From contig CP074381.1 of the NCBI GenBank assembly GCA_022041995.1, forward strand, positions 2,294,001 through 2,358,000: a stretch of 64,000 nucleotides of DNA. The letters are read 5' to 3'. Below the pieces are notes generated by a model, which saw nothing but the letters and a program-made list of their open reading frames with translations, was not told where the DNA came from and searched no databases. This document shows positions 35,608 through 44,205 of this stretch, piece by piece. The first letter of the stretch is position 1; every line of letters begins with the position of its first letter. The translations under genes and the position numbers were made by a program. The stretch is from Cupriavidus necator (GTDB taxonomy: Bacteria > Pseudomonadota > Gammaproteobacteria > Burkholderiales > Burkholderiaceae).

Positions 35608-36816
35608 ATGGATACGACGCGAAAGGGACAAAAGTGGATTCTGGATGCGCTGATCGCAGTTGCGGGCCTAGACGTCTTGCACCCCGGGGCTGCCCGCGTC
35701 ATGGAGCAACTCGGCTACGACGCCACCGACCTCAAGCGCGTGTTCGAACCGCTGAAGAGCGGTTCCATGGCGATCTCGTCTTGGAGTAGCGTCGCCAGGG
35801 ACATTGAGGGCCGCGCGAACCACTGGGCGGCTCGCGGCTTCCAGGCCACGGCAAAACGGATGTTCGAGCGGGCAGGCCTTCTCTACGCGCGCACGCACTA
35901 CTCCATCCATGACATCGAGCTGCGCAAACGGTATTGGCGGAAGTACGTGGCGTGCTTCGACAAAGTTGCTGAACTCGCCAACCACCATATCGAACGCGTT
36001 CGCCTGCCCTTCGAAGATTTTCATGTCCACGGCCTATTTGAAACGCAACGTGGCGCTCGCTCTCAGCCTTGCGTCATCCTTCTGCCCGGCATGGACATGT
36101 TCAAGGAAGATTGGCACAAATTCATGGAACAACGCGTGTTGCCCCGTGGCTGGTGCGCATTTGCCATCGATGGCCCCGGGCAAGGCGAAAGCCTGACCCA
36201 CGGACTCAAGTTGTCCATTGAAAACTTCGACCGCGCAATCAACGCTGTGGTGGACTGGCTGTCCAAGCAAGAGGCGGTGGATCCGAACAAGATCGTCATC
36301 ATGGGATCGAGCATGGGATCATGGTGGGCAACACGTGCGGCAGCTGCGGAACCCCGGCTAAAGGCGGTCGCTGCCAACATGTCCAGCCTAGGTTCAGACA
36401 AGTGGAGCGCCATCAGCGTAGCGCAACCGTCCTACATGACGAACTTGATGTTCATGACCGGCATCAACGACGTGGAAAAGCTTGAGACCTTCATTGGCCA
36501 GATGACGCTGGAACACATCGCACCGAAGGTCAAGGTTCCATACCTGATCGTCACTGGTGAAATTGACGAGCTCACAACACTCGACGCGACCTTCGCCACA
36601 TATGACGCACTGCAGGGCCCGAAGGAAGCGTGGGTATACGAGCACGATTTCCATCCCATCGGACCAACCTCCGATGAATGGCTCACGGCGTCGTTGGACT
36701 GGCTCGACGCAGCACTCAGCGGCGCCCTGCCGCCAGCCCTGGAAAGCAAGGTCTTCATTACCAAGGACGGGGAATATATCGAGGGCAACGGCCGCCCTCG
36801 CTGGCTAAACCCGTAA
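35608..36816 (+). CDS. Alpha/beta hydrolase (FrsA / C-C hydrolase-like)
   Basis: A 402-residue hydrolase with a long N-terminal helical region (residues 1-150) and a C-terminal alpha/beta hydrolase domain. The nucleophile is Ser235 in I-M-G-S-S-M-G-S-W-W, preceded by F-A-I-D-G-P-G-Q-G-E-S; the acid is likely in V-T-G-E-I-D-E and the His in E-H-D-F-H-P-I-G. The layout resembles 2,6-dihydroxypseudooxynicotine hydrolase and related carbon-carbon or amide hydrolases. The start at 35608 has GGAG 9 bases upstream; a longer frame begins before the operators and is unlikely to be translated. Regulated together with the hyu island judging by the operators in front. Substrate unknown. Confidence 0.88.
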   Translation: MDTTRKGQKWILDALIAVAGLDVLHPGAARVMEQLGYDATDLKRVFEPLKSGSMAISSWSSVARDIEGRANHWAARGFQATAKRMFERAGLLYARTHYSIHDIELRKRYWRKYVACFDKVAELANHHIERVRLPFEDFHVHGLFETQRGARSQPCVILLPGMDMFKEDWHKFMEQRVLPRGWCAFAIDGPGQGESLTHGLKLSIENFDRAINAVVDWLSKQEAVDPNKIVIMGSSMGSWWATRAAAAEPRLKAVAANMSSLGSDKWSAISVAQPSYMTNLMFMTGINDVEKLETFIGQMTLEHIAPKVKVPYLIVTGEIDELTTLDATFATYDALQGPKEAWVYEHDFHPIGPTSDEWLTASLDWLDAALSGALPPALESKVFITKDGEYIEGNGRPRWLNP

Positions 36817-36829
36817 GGGACCACCAAGA

Positions 36830-36860
36830 AAAAAGCACCGGCGACTGCACGGTGCTTTTT
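36830..36860. terminator. Bidirectional rho-independent terminator
   Basis: AAAAAGCACCG and CGGTGCTTTTT flank a 9-base loop, 14 bases after the hydrolase stop, giving T-runs on both strands. It ends the hydrolase transcript and may also stop leftover readthrough from the convergent porin operon. Confidence 0.85.
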
Positions 36861-36993
36861 ATTTCCAGGAACACCACCGCGACGCACATGAAGCGGCCAC
36901 GGTGCGGTGAAGCAGCTGAACCAGAAATACCTGGCGACAAGAAAGCGCTTCCCACATAGCCGCGCAGGCCGAACGCCACCGCAAAAGCAATAC

Positions 36994-37013
36994 GGCCCGC
37001 CATTCGGCGGGCC
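36994..37013 (-). terminator. Hairpin after the porin gene
   Basis: GGCCCGCC and GGCGGGCC form a perfect 8-bp stem with an ATTC loop, 47 bases after the porin stop on the minus strand. It is followed there by GTATTGCTTTTGC, a weak T-run. Confidence 0.6.
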
Positions 37014-37059
37014 GGTCATTGTGCGCCCCAGCATCGCTCAGCCAGGGCACGTACGTGCG

Positions 37060-38274
37060 TTAGAACAACGTCCGTATCCCCGCCGCCGCCGCCATCTGAT
37101 TCCGCCCGATCGTGACCGGGCTGAATGGCAGCGTGCCGGTCGTCGGGCCACCGCCGAGCACACCTTGACTCTTGTTCACCGAATAACCGACATCGCTATA
37201 CAAGGTCGTCCGCTTCGACAATGAGTAGGCAACCCCGACCTTGAATAGCTGACCGTTCGACCGCTTGTCGACCTGATCATCCAGGTAAAGCCAGTTGGCA
37301 GTGATCCGCACAGGTGCCGAGTATTGCCAGGAGGCACCTAAGAAATACCAGTTCTGATTGGCACCTGTCGTGGGATTGCGAAACTTCGAGAAGTCCACGC
37401 CGAGCCGCACGGTACCGAACTGGTAATTGAGGCCCGCCGTCATTGCACGAAGCCAATGATTGGACGTCTGCCCGGTTGGGTCTGTGGCATCAAAATAGGC
37501 AACCGTGGCTCCCCAGTTGCCGCTCTTGTACGCGAGATTTGCCGACCAAGCGGACTTGGTACTGAAACTACCCGCCGTGCCCCCGAATGAGTAGAGAACC
37601 CCACCGGTAATGGGCCCGATTTCTGGCAGCATGTATTTGATCGAATCGTTCTGCCACGTGTACAAGAGCCCCCCGTTCGCGGGGCTGTTAGCACCGGTTG
37701 TCAGGCCGGCCACACCCAGCGCGGGATTGACGTTCGAGTTGTTCTGGAAAACCGCGCTTCCGAGCGATGCGAAGTTCATGTAGCCGGTCACGTCCGCTGC
37801 CTGCATGCCATCGAAAAACGGCGTCCAGTTCCGGCCAAGCTTGATGGTGCCCCACGGCGCATCGACACCGACAACAGCACCACGATCAAACAGGGCTCCC
37901 GTATCCTGCGGAAATGGCAGTGCCGAATTCCCCACGCCCTTTGTCACGTTGAAGCCGCTCTCAAGCTTGAACCCTACCTGGTATCCGCCGCCGATATCCT
38001 CCACACCGACGAGCCCCCATCGGCTAGTCAACTCGGTGGAGCTGGATGTTGAAAACAGGCTGGCAGGTTGACCATTCCTTACACCTGCCACGGTTCTGAA
38101 CAGCAGGCCCGAGTCCAACACGCCATAAAGCGAGACCGATGCTAACGCGCTGCCGGCTGGAACACAAAGAACCAGCACTACACCTGCGGACTTGAGCAGT
38201 CGTATGCGGGACTTAGGCGTTGGCAAAACATTCAGGCGAAGGCCACGCTTCGGCCTTAGCGACATTGTTTTCAT
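37060..38274 (-). CDS. Gram-negative outer-membrane porin
   Basis: A general-porin family protein of about 404 residues. The start at 38274 leaves a long basic n-region and a signal peptide ending near A-G-S-A-L-A-S. The mature barrel begins with V-S-L-Y-G-V-L-D-S-G-L, the hallmark first strand of beta-proteobacterial porins. It continues with alternating hydrophobic strands and ends in A-A-A-G-I-R-T-L-F, whose terminal Phe is the outer-membrane insertion signal. It lies 148 bases after livF in the same direction, so it is probably the outer-membrane entry for the compound taken up by the ABC importer. Confidence 0.92.
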   Translation of the reverse strand: MKTMSLRPKRGLRLNVLPTPKSRIRLLKSAGVVLVLCVPAGSALASVSLYGVLDSGLLFRTVAGVRNGQPASLFSTSSSTELTSRWGLVGVEDIGGGYQVGFKLESGFNVTKGVGNSALPFPQDTGALFDRGAVVGVDAPWGTIKLGRNWTPFFDGMQAADVTGYMNFASLGSAVFQNNSNVNPALGVAGLTTGANSPANGGLLYTWQNDSIKYMLPEIGPITGGVLYSFGGTAGSFSTKSAWSANLAYKSGNWGATVAYFDATDPTGQTSNHWLRAMTAGLNYQFGTVRLGVDFSKFRNPTTGANQNWYFLGASWQYSAPVRITANWLYLDDQVDKRSNGQLFKVGVAYSLSKRTTLYSDVGYSVNKSQGVLGGGPTTGTLPFSPVTIGRNQMAAAAGIRTLF

Positions 38275-38422
38275 GGGATGACTTTTCCTCCGATTTATAA
38301 TCAACAGACAACGCAACCCAAACAAAGCGCTAGCTCCACCACCCCTATCAGGAACAAGCGCCCCCTGCCGAGGACGTAAAACGTCCTGGCACGTTTGCCA
38401 AACAGTGATAGGGAATGATTTG

Positions 38423-39172
38423 CTAACCGGCCGACTGAACTTGCGTCACGCCGAGATATTCATCGAGTAATGCTGGCCGTTCGCGCAGTTCGACAGCGGT
38501 GCCCTGGAACACAGTTCGCCCACTCGCAAGAAGCGCGACATCGTCGGCAAGCTGCATAGCGATCCGAAGGTTTTGCTCGACCAAAACGATCGACATACCT
38601 TCGCTTTTCAGCACACGAAGCGACTTGGCCACTTCCTCGATCATCTGTGGCGCCAAGCCTTCGGAAGGCTCGTCCAACAGCAGGACCTTGGGATTCGTTA
38701 CCAGAGCGCGACCGATTGCGAGCATCTGTTGCTCCCCGCCGGATAGCGTCGCCGCGCAACGACGGCGTCGCTCGTGAAGGCGAGGGAAAAGATCGTAGAT
38801 CTCCTTGCGCCTCCATGTCGTCTGGCCTTCACCGCCTTGGCCTTGTTCGGCCACCCAAAGGTTCTCTTCAACCGAGAGACTTGGAAACACGCGGCGCCCT
38901 TGGGGAACCAGGGCAAGGCCCGTGGCGCTGCGTCGCCCAACAGGCTCCGCCTGCACGGATTTTCCGAACAACCTGATCTCGCCCGTTCGACAAGCATTGA
39001 AGCCACATGCGGCGTGCATGCACGTTGTCTTCCCTGCCCCATTACGGCCAAGCAGGGCGAGCAGCGTATGGGGCCTCAACGTGAAAGATACGTTATGCAG
39101 CGCGTGTGAGTCACCATAGAAGACATTGACGCGATCGAATTCAAAAGCTGCCGTCGCCAAGATAAACCTCAT
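38423..39172 (-). CDS. livF: Branched-chain-amino-acid-type ABC importer, ATPase LivF
   Basis: A 249-residue ABC ATPase. Walker A is G-R-N-G-A-G-K-T-T near residue 42, the signature L-S-G-G-E-Q-Q-M-L-A-I-G-R-A-L, Walker B L-L-L-D-E-P-S-E-G-L-A-P, and V-E-Q-N-L the H-loop region where LivF has Gln/Asn after the switch. It overlaps the end of livG by 32 bases. With LivG it powers import through LivH/LivM. Confidence 0.93.
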   Translation of the reverse strand: MRFILATAAFEFDRVNVFYGDSHALHNVSFTLRPHTLLALLGRNGAGKTTCMHAACGFNACRTGEIRLFGKSVQAEPVGRRSATGLALVPQGRRVFPSLSVEENLWVAEQGQGGEGQTTWRRKEIYDLFPRLHERRRRCAATLSGGEQQMLAIGRALVTNPKVLLLDEPSEGLAPQMIEEVAKSLRVLKSEGMSIVLVEQNLRIAMQLADDVALLASGRTVFQGTAVELRERPALLDEYLGVTQVQSAG

Positions 39173-39893
39173 GCGTTAGTGGATTATCGATAACCTCTTG
39201 CTTGGTACCGGTGCAGACCAACCGCCCACGATGCAGCAGCGTGATCTCTCGTGCGTACGAGAGCGCAATGTCCATGTCATGTTCAATCAAGACGATGGCC
39301 ACGTCTTGTGGAATCGCATCGAGTACCTCACTCACCTGACGACGCTCGATGCCTGACAATCCGGCCAGTGGCTCGTCCAACAACAGCAGGGACGGCCGCT
39401 GGGAAAGGGAAATGGCGAGTTCCAGCCTCCGCTTTTCGCCATAGGAACACGCGTTGACGGTTTTACTGGCGGACGTACCCAACCCCACCATCGTCAATGC
39501 CTCATGCGCGGCCTGAGTGGCATCATCATCACTGTCGAAGCGACGCCAAGCGTCCCAGCGTTTTCCCCATTTCCCTAGCAGCGCAATGCGCACGTTGTGC
39601 AGCAGGCTCTCGCTATCCAACAAGGTCGGAATCTGGAATGTTCGGCCGACGCCAGCTCGCGCTCGTGCACCACTGCCCGCTCGCGTCATGTCGCGGCCAA
39701 ACAGCCGGATCATTCCGCGCGACACAGGAAGATCGCCAGCAATCAAGTTAAACAACGTCGTCTTGCCAGCACCATTCGGCCCCAGCAGCAGATGGCGCGC
39801 ACCTGGCATGACGGAGAGCGATACGTCGTCAACCACCGTCAGGCTACCGAAACTCTTGCCTACGCCGGCAATCTCAAGCACTGGCGCCTTCAT
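39141..39893 (-). CDS. livG: Branched-chain-amino-acid-type ABC importer, ATPase LivG
   Basis: A 250-residue ABC ATPase started at 39893, where ATGA overlaps the livM stop and GGGAGG precedes. Walker A is G-P-N-G-A-G-K-T-T, Walker B L-L-L-L-D-E-P-L-A-G-L-S and the switch His is in I-E-H-D-M-D-I. The signature is unusual, C-S-Y-G-E-K-R-R-L-E-L, with Tyr replacing the first Gly of LSGG(Q/E), a form seen in other LivG proteins. The V-G-R-T-F-Q stretch is the typical Q-loop. Confidence 0.93.
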   Translation of the reverse strand: MKAPVLEIAGVGKSFGSLTVVDDVSLSVMPGARHLLLGPNGAGKTTLFNLIAGDLPVSRGMIRLFGRDMTRAGSGARARAGVGRTFQIPTLLDSESLLHNVRIALLGKWGKRWDAWRRFDSDDDATQAAHEALTMVGLGTSASKTVNACSYGEKRRLELAISLSQRPSLLLLDEPLAGLSGIERRQVSEVLDAIPQDVAIVLIEHDMDIALSYAREITLLHRGRLVCTGTKQEVIDNPLTHEVYLGDGSF

Positions 39894-40861
39894 TTCCCGA
39901 CCTCCCCTGCTTGCGTTGCCGCGTGCGATTTCGCCGCACCTCCAAATCGCTTCCGCAGCATTTGAGCGCGGACTACCAATCCCTCCGGCGTTACGACAAC
40001 CACAAAAATGAAGATAAGACCCAGCACGAGCGGCCAACGATCAAAGAACATCCCGATCACACTCTTGGCGCCCACTACGACGATCGCGCCTACGAGTGGC
40101 CCCACCAGCGTGGCTGCGCCACCGATGATGACGGCAAGCAAAGCTTCGGCAGACTGATCGAGCGACGCGATGTTCGGACTCACGTACTGCTGGAAGTAGA
40201 CAAACAGCACTCCGGCCAAACCCGCCCAGAAACCCGACACCACAAAAGCCAGCCATCGGATACCCCAGACGTTGAAACCAAGCGAACTCATCCTGCGCGG
40301 CTGGTCACGCGTGCCGCGCAAGGCCGCGCCCAAAGGTGCCCGGATGAACAGCGCGCTCCAGCCAGCATTGATCGCTGCAATCACCACGCAAAGCACGTAG
40401 AAGACGTAGGGATCGGTGAGATCAACAAATGGCAATGTTGGGCGCGGTATGCCGGACATCCCATTTTCCCCACCAGTCACGCCAACCATACGCATCGCCA
40501 AAGACCAGACAAGCTGTCCCAGCGCCAACGTGATCATGACGAACGGGATTCCGGAGGTGCGTAGCGAAATGATGGCGAATACGGCAGCTGCCAGACATGC
40601 TGCAAATAGAGCACCTGCAATGGCCACCAGATGCCCAGTACCAAATACCGTCAATAGAATGGCAAGTACGTAGCCGCCAATCGAAAAGAATGCCGCTTGG
40701 CCGAACGCAAACAAACCCGCGTAGCCGAGAAGCAAATTGAGGCTCTGCGCAAAGATCGTGACGATCATGACTTCTGTTGCGACGCTCGCCCAATACGATG
40801 ACTCGAGCACAAGCGGAATCAAGGCAATGGCCGCTGGCACGATCAGTTTCCAGGCTTTCAT
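39890..40861 (-). CDS. livM: Branched-chain-amino-acid-type ABC importer, permease LivM
   Basis: A 323-residue inner-membrane permease with about 9 hydrophobic segments. The family loop A-L-R-G-T-R-D-Q-P-R-R-M-S-S-L-G and the G-G-A-A-T-L-V-G-P-L-V-G-A segment are present; LivM usually has A-I-R-E-N-x-x-A-A at the first. Overlaps livH and livG by ATGA on both sides, so translation is coupled. Confidence 0.92.
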   Translation of the reverse strand: MKAWKLIVPAAIALIPLVLESSYWASVATEVMIVTIFAQSLNLLLGYAGLFAFGQAAFFSIGGYVLAILLTVFGTGHLVAIAGALFAACLAAAVFAIISLRTSGIPFVMITLALGQLVWSLAMRMVGVTGGENGMSGIPRPTLPFVDLTDPYVFYVLCVVIAAINAGWSALFIRAPLGAALRGTRDQPRRMSSLGFNVWGIRWLAFVVSGFWAGLAGVLFVYFQQYVSPNIASLDQSAEALLAVIIGGAATLVGPLVGAIVVVGAKSVIGMFFDRWPLVLGLIFIFVVVVTPEGLVVRAQMLRKRFGGAAKSHAATQAGEVGK

Positions 40862-41721
40862 TGGAAGCTCCTTCCATACAAACCAGCAGGGCGAAACGCC
40901 AGAATTACAACGACGGGCGCAAACAGGGCGAAGGCGGCGAAATCGACAAGGTAGGTTTGACCGAAGGTGTAGATAAAGCCCACAACAAGACTGCCAATGA
41001 CTGCACCGTAGAGGCTTCCTGCGCCCCCTACGATCACGACCGCAAGAGCGAGCGGCAGCATTTCGATATCAAGCCCGGGATAAGCCGTCAGCATTGGTGC
41101 GGCCAAGGCGCCAGCCGCCCCCACCGACGCCGAGCCCATGGCAAAGACGATTCTTGAAACCCGCGCGACCGGAATGCCCACGGCTTCAGCCATTGCCGGA
41201 TCATCGACGCCGGCGCGAACCATGGCCCCGAATTGCGTGCGCTCTATCAACCCGATTTGCGCACCCGCCACGACTATCGCCACGAGACAGACAAAGACCC
41301 GATAGATCGGAAACCAAACCGCGCCAAACTGAATGGATCCACTCAGCCAGTCGGGTACCGGCGCCTGGAGCGGAGTCCCTCCCCAAACGATCAGACAGAG
41401 ATTGGACAACACCAGGGCCACACCGAGCGTGCCAAGCACCTGTGCCAGTTCCCTGCCCTTGAGCCATCTCAGCAAGGTCCCCTCAAGTACCAACCCGAGC
41501 ATCGCTACCACGCAGGCGGGTACCAAAATGCTGATAGCAAAGGAGGCGTCAAGACGCGACACCCAGACCTGCAGGTATGCGCCCAACATGAAGAACGCAC
41601 CGTGCGCCATGTTAGGTATGCGCATCAGCCCAAATATCAGGGAAAAGCCCGACGCCAGCAGATATAGCAAGCTGGAAAATGCCAACCCGCTGAGGCAAAG
41701 AATCATGAACTGCGACATCAT
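40858..41721 (-). CDS. livH: Branched-chain-amino-acid-type ABC importer, permease LivH
   Basis: A 287-residue inner-membrane permease with about 8 hydrophobic segments. The start of the family is clear (L-A-F-S-S-L-L-Y-L-L-A-S-G-F-S-L-I-F-G-L, then N-M-A-H-G-A-F-F-M-L-G-A-Y), as is the E-R-T-Q-F-G-A-M-V-R-A loop and G-G-A-G-S-L-Y-G-A-V-I-G near the end. It lies 9 bases after the binding-protein stop. Confidence 0.93.
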   Translation of the reverse strand: MMSQFMILCLSGLAFSSLLYLLASGFSLIFGLMRIPNMAHGAFFMLGAYLQVWVSRLDASFAISILVPACVVAMLGLVLEGTLLRWLKGRELAQVLGTLGVALVLSNLCLIVWGGTPLQAPVPDWLSGSIQFGAVWFPIYRVFVCLVAIVVAGAQIGLIERTQFGAMVRAGVDDPAMAEAVGIPVARVSRIVFAMGSASVGAAGALAAPMLTAYPGLDIEMLPLALAVVIVGGAGSLYGAVIGSLVVGFIYTFGQTYLVDFAAFALFAPVVVILAFRPAGLYGRSFQ

Positions 41722-41730
41722 CGCCCTCGT

Positions 41731-42978
41731 TCAGTTGCCTGCCTTAACGGGCGGGAAATCGCGTGAGTACACTGGATTCTTCAGAAAGGCGACGGGGTCA
41801 TAGGTCCAGAACTGACTGACCGACGGATAGGTCTGAATCACTTGATTGGCCAGCCCAGCCGATGTCTTGACCGTCTTGAGTACATACACTGGCGCAACCG
41901 GATTGCCGTACTGATCCAATGTCAGAGAACCGCGTGGTGTATCTGTCAGCTTTGCCTGACGCAACGCTTGGGCAAGCGTCTTCGGCGTGAAGTTCGCCCC
42001 GACGTGCTGAAGCGCGTCCTCCAACACCGCAGCAGCAAAGTAGCCGCCAACAGACAGAGAACCAGGGCTGCGACCCACAGCCTGCTGGTACCCACTCACG
42101 AACTTCTGATTGCTACTGCTCGCGATCGCCGGGCTATACCAAGCCGCGCTGACAATGCCATCGGCCTCATCGCCCATCTGTCTAAGTAGCGATTCATCCG
42201 TCATCGAAACGCTGGAGATCACTGGCAACTTCTGCTTGTAGCCGTACTCCTTGTACTGCTTGATAAAGCGGATCGCGTTGCTGCCGTTGAGCGCGGCGAA
42301 CACTGCGTCCACACCAGGCGGGATCTGCGTCAAATAAGGGGCATAGTCGGTAACGCCCAAAGGCGCCCAGATCTTCTTAACCACAACACCGCCCCCGTCC
42401 TCGAACACCCGCTGGAACCCGCCAATCGCCTCATAGCTGTAGGAAACATCATCACCGATGGCGACCACACGTTTGTAGCCTAGTTTCTTCCTCGCGTAGT
42501 CGCCGAGCGCATGGGTCGGTTGAGCTGAAGAGCCCGTCGTGCGTGTCATCCATGAGCTCGCCAAGCGTTGCGTCAAGTCCTCCGCGCCTGCAGAAGAAAC
42601 AATCAGCGGGATCTGTGCCTTCTCCACTGAATCCACAATCGCAATGGCTTCTGCAGAACCGATCGGCCCCACCAGTACGTCCACCTTGTTGAAGTCGATT
42701 AATTGCTTGACCTTGGTCTTGGCGATCGCCGGTACTGCACCCGTGTCCACGACGACAAGCTCAACTGGATGGCCGGCCAACACGCCCTTGTGGCTGTCTA
42801 GGAAATATCGAAAGCTTGCCTCCATGTCCGCCCCGGCAGCCGCCACCGGACCACTCTTTGCCGTCATCAAGCCGACACGCACCGGGGTCGCCTCCGCGGC
42901 CCACCCCGGTGACGCGCCCGATAGGCAAAGGGCCACGACGGCAAGCCCCACTCGAAACTGGTTCCCCCACTTTTGCAT
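41731..42978 (-). CDS. ABC importer substrate-binding protein (Peripla_BP_6 type)
   Basis: A 415-residue periplasmic receptor of the hydrophobic amino acid/amide (HAAT) class. The signal peptide covers about residues 1-28 (V-G-L-A-V-V-A-L-C-L-S-G-A-S, cut near G-W-A-A-E). The mature protein has V-R-V-G-L-M-T-A-K-S-G-P, the V-G-P-I-G-S-A-E-A-I-A loop and E-D-G-G-G-V-V-V-K. It leads the operon of receptor, livHMGF and porin. Receptors of this class bind amino acids, amides, urea or aromatic acids; the hydantoinase context suggests a cyclic amide or a product (inference). Confidence 0.92.
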   Translation of the reverse strand: MQKWGNQFRVGLAVVALCLSGASPGWAAEATPVRVGLMTAKSGPVAAAGADMEASFRYFLDSHKGVLAGHPVELVVVDTGAVPAIAKTKVKQLIDFNKVDVLVGPIGSAEAIAIVDSVEKAQIPLIVSSAGAEDLTQRLASSWMTRTTGSSAQPTHALGDYARKKLGYKRVVAIGDDVSYSYEAIGGFQRVFEDGGGVVVKKIWAPLGVTDYAPYLTQIPPGVDAVFAALNGSNAIRFIKQYKEYGYKQKLPVISSVSMTDESLLRQMGDEADGIVSAAWYSPAIASSSNQKFVSGYQQAVGRSPGSLSVGGYFAAAVLEDALQHVGANFTPKTLAQALRQAKLTDTPRGSLTLDQYGNPVAPVYVLKTVKTSAGLANQVIQTYPSVSQFWTYDPVAFLKNPVYSRDFPPVKAGN

Positions 42979-43078
42979 GCTGAACTCTCCGTAGATTGAT
43001 GCCGCCGCGCCGCCCGGAACAAACGCTGGATGGCAGCTCGGTACCGGCCGCCGATGTGGAACTCGGCGATGTCATGAC

Positions 43079-43107
43079 TTTATAACCCACGATATCAGTG
43101 ATCACAA
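43079..43107 (-). promoter_or_regulatory. ABC-importer promoter with embedded GTGATCAC operator
   Basis: On the minus strand TTGTGA (complement of 43102-43107) and TATAAA (complement of 43079-43084) are exactly 17 bases apart. The operator GTGATCAC (43098-43105) covers the -35, as at hyuA. The start of the receptor gene lies 101 bases downstream. Confidence 0.7.
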
Positions 43108-43182
43108 GAAATATGATTATCGTCTAGCGTTAACCCCTATTTTCACCATACATGGCCAACATTCGTGCACGAAATCATGATT

Positions 43183-43246
43183 TGTGATCTCTAAGTAGGC
43201 ATTTTTTCGGTGCGCGCAACGAGGTCGTGTGGGCTCTGTGATCACC
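43183..43246. promoter_or_regulatory. Two further GntR-type operators upstream of the ABC promoter
   Basis: TGTGATCTCT (43183-43192, two mismatches) and TGTGATCACC (43237-43246, one mismatch) lie 86 and 140 bp upstream of the promoter operator, centre to centre. Confidence 0.5.
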
Positions 43247-43819
43247 GGAATGCAGCGCGGCACCCCGGTGATAGCTCGACGTTCAAGTTGGAAGGCCACG
43301 GAACGACCGTGGGAAGGCGTCCTATAGCGGCCTTGATGGAGGGGCAGGAATTCTGATGAAGAGGGCGCGGTGCGTCGCAACTGTCAAACAGCTGCCGCAG
43401 CCCTCTACAGATTTGCGACGCACGACTGTGCGGCGTACCGTCATGTCGCCAACGGCGCGATCTTCCGTTGGGAGTTCACCTTGCCGGAACCCTACGGCTA
43501 AGCGGTGGTGGCGCAGAACGGCTCGGGGCCGCCCGTGCGCTTGTTCAGTTACGCGTCGGGACGTGGCAACAAACACGCCAGTTCTGCGAATGTAGCGGAT
43601 GCAAACGAGACAGCCTGGGGGATGGGTATGCAGCATCGGTTCTAGCATGGCGATTCTTTAATCCTGTTCTTCGCCATGTGGGACGGGGATGGAAAGAGTT
43701 TGGTCAGAATGAACTCCGGCGGCTTGGCAGGCTCCCGTTTTGGTCTGCGTGGAACGGAAGACCTGGGGAACGAGTTGAGCGCCATTTTTGTTCTGGAAGG
43801 CGGGATAGGTATCGACACG

Positions 43820-44085
43820 GGTAGTTCCCAGCCTTGCGCTCCTTGTAGTTGGCGTAGTCCAGGCTGTTGCGGATCAAATGCACAATGCAGGTCTGCACCG
43901 TCGTGCGGGGATAGGCCGTGGCCACGGCTTCGGTCAACCCCTTGAGGCCATCGACCACCGCGATCAGGATGTCCGCTCATCTCGGCGCTCATCGCCCGTT
44001 CGATGATGGCCTTGTTGAACGCCAGCATCAGATCCTGGACGTCGCCGGGCGACATCGGCCCTTTAACCTCGCGCCGGCGCAAGGA
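43820..44085 (-). pseudogene. IS256-family transposase remnant
   Basis: Two separate parts of an IS256-type transposase are fused. Near 44050-43980 the minus strand reads D-L-M-L-A-F-N-K-A-I-I-E-R-A-M-S-A-E-M-S, from the N-terminus. Near 43975-43825 another frame reads V-V-D-G-L-K-G-L-T-E-A-V and V-Q-T-C-I-V-H-L-I-R-N-S-L-D-Y, from the catalytic core. The ~150 residues between and the whole C-terminus are missing. The flanking stretches 43250-43820 and 44086-44205 contain no recognised gene. Confidence 0.8.
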
Positions 44086-44205
44086 CTACTGCACGCAGCT
44101 CCCGATGTGGACGACGGGTTGTGTGCCGCACGTTCGAGCGTATGCTATAAATCCGCAATGCCGCACTGGATCTCCAAAGCCCACGTCGATAAGAAGGAAA
44201 GGCCA

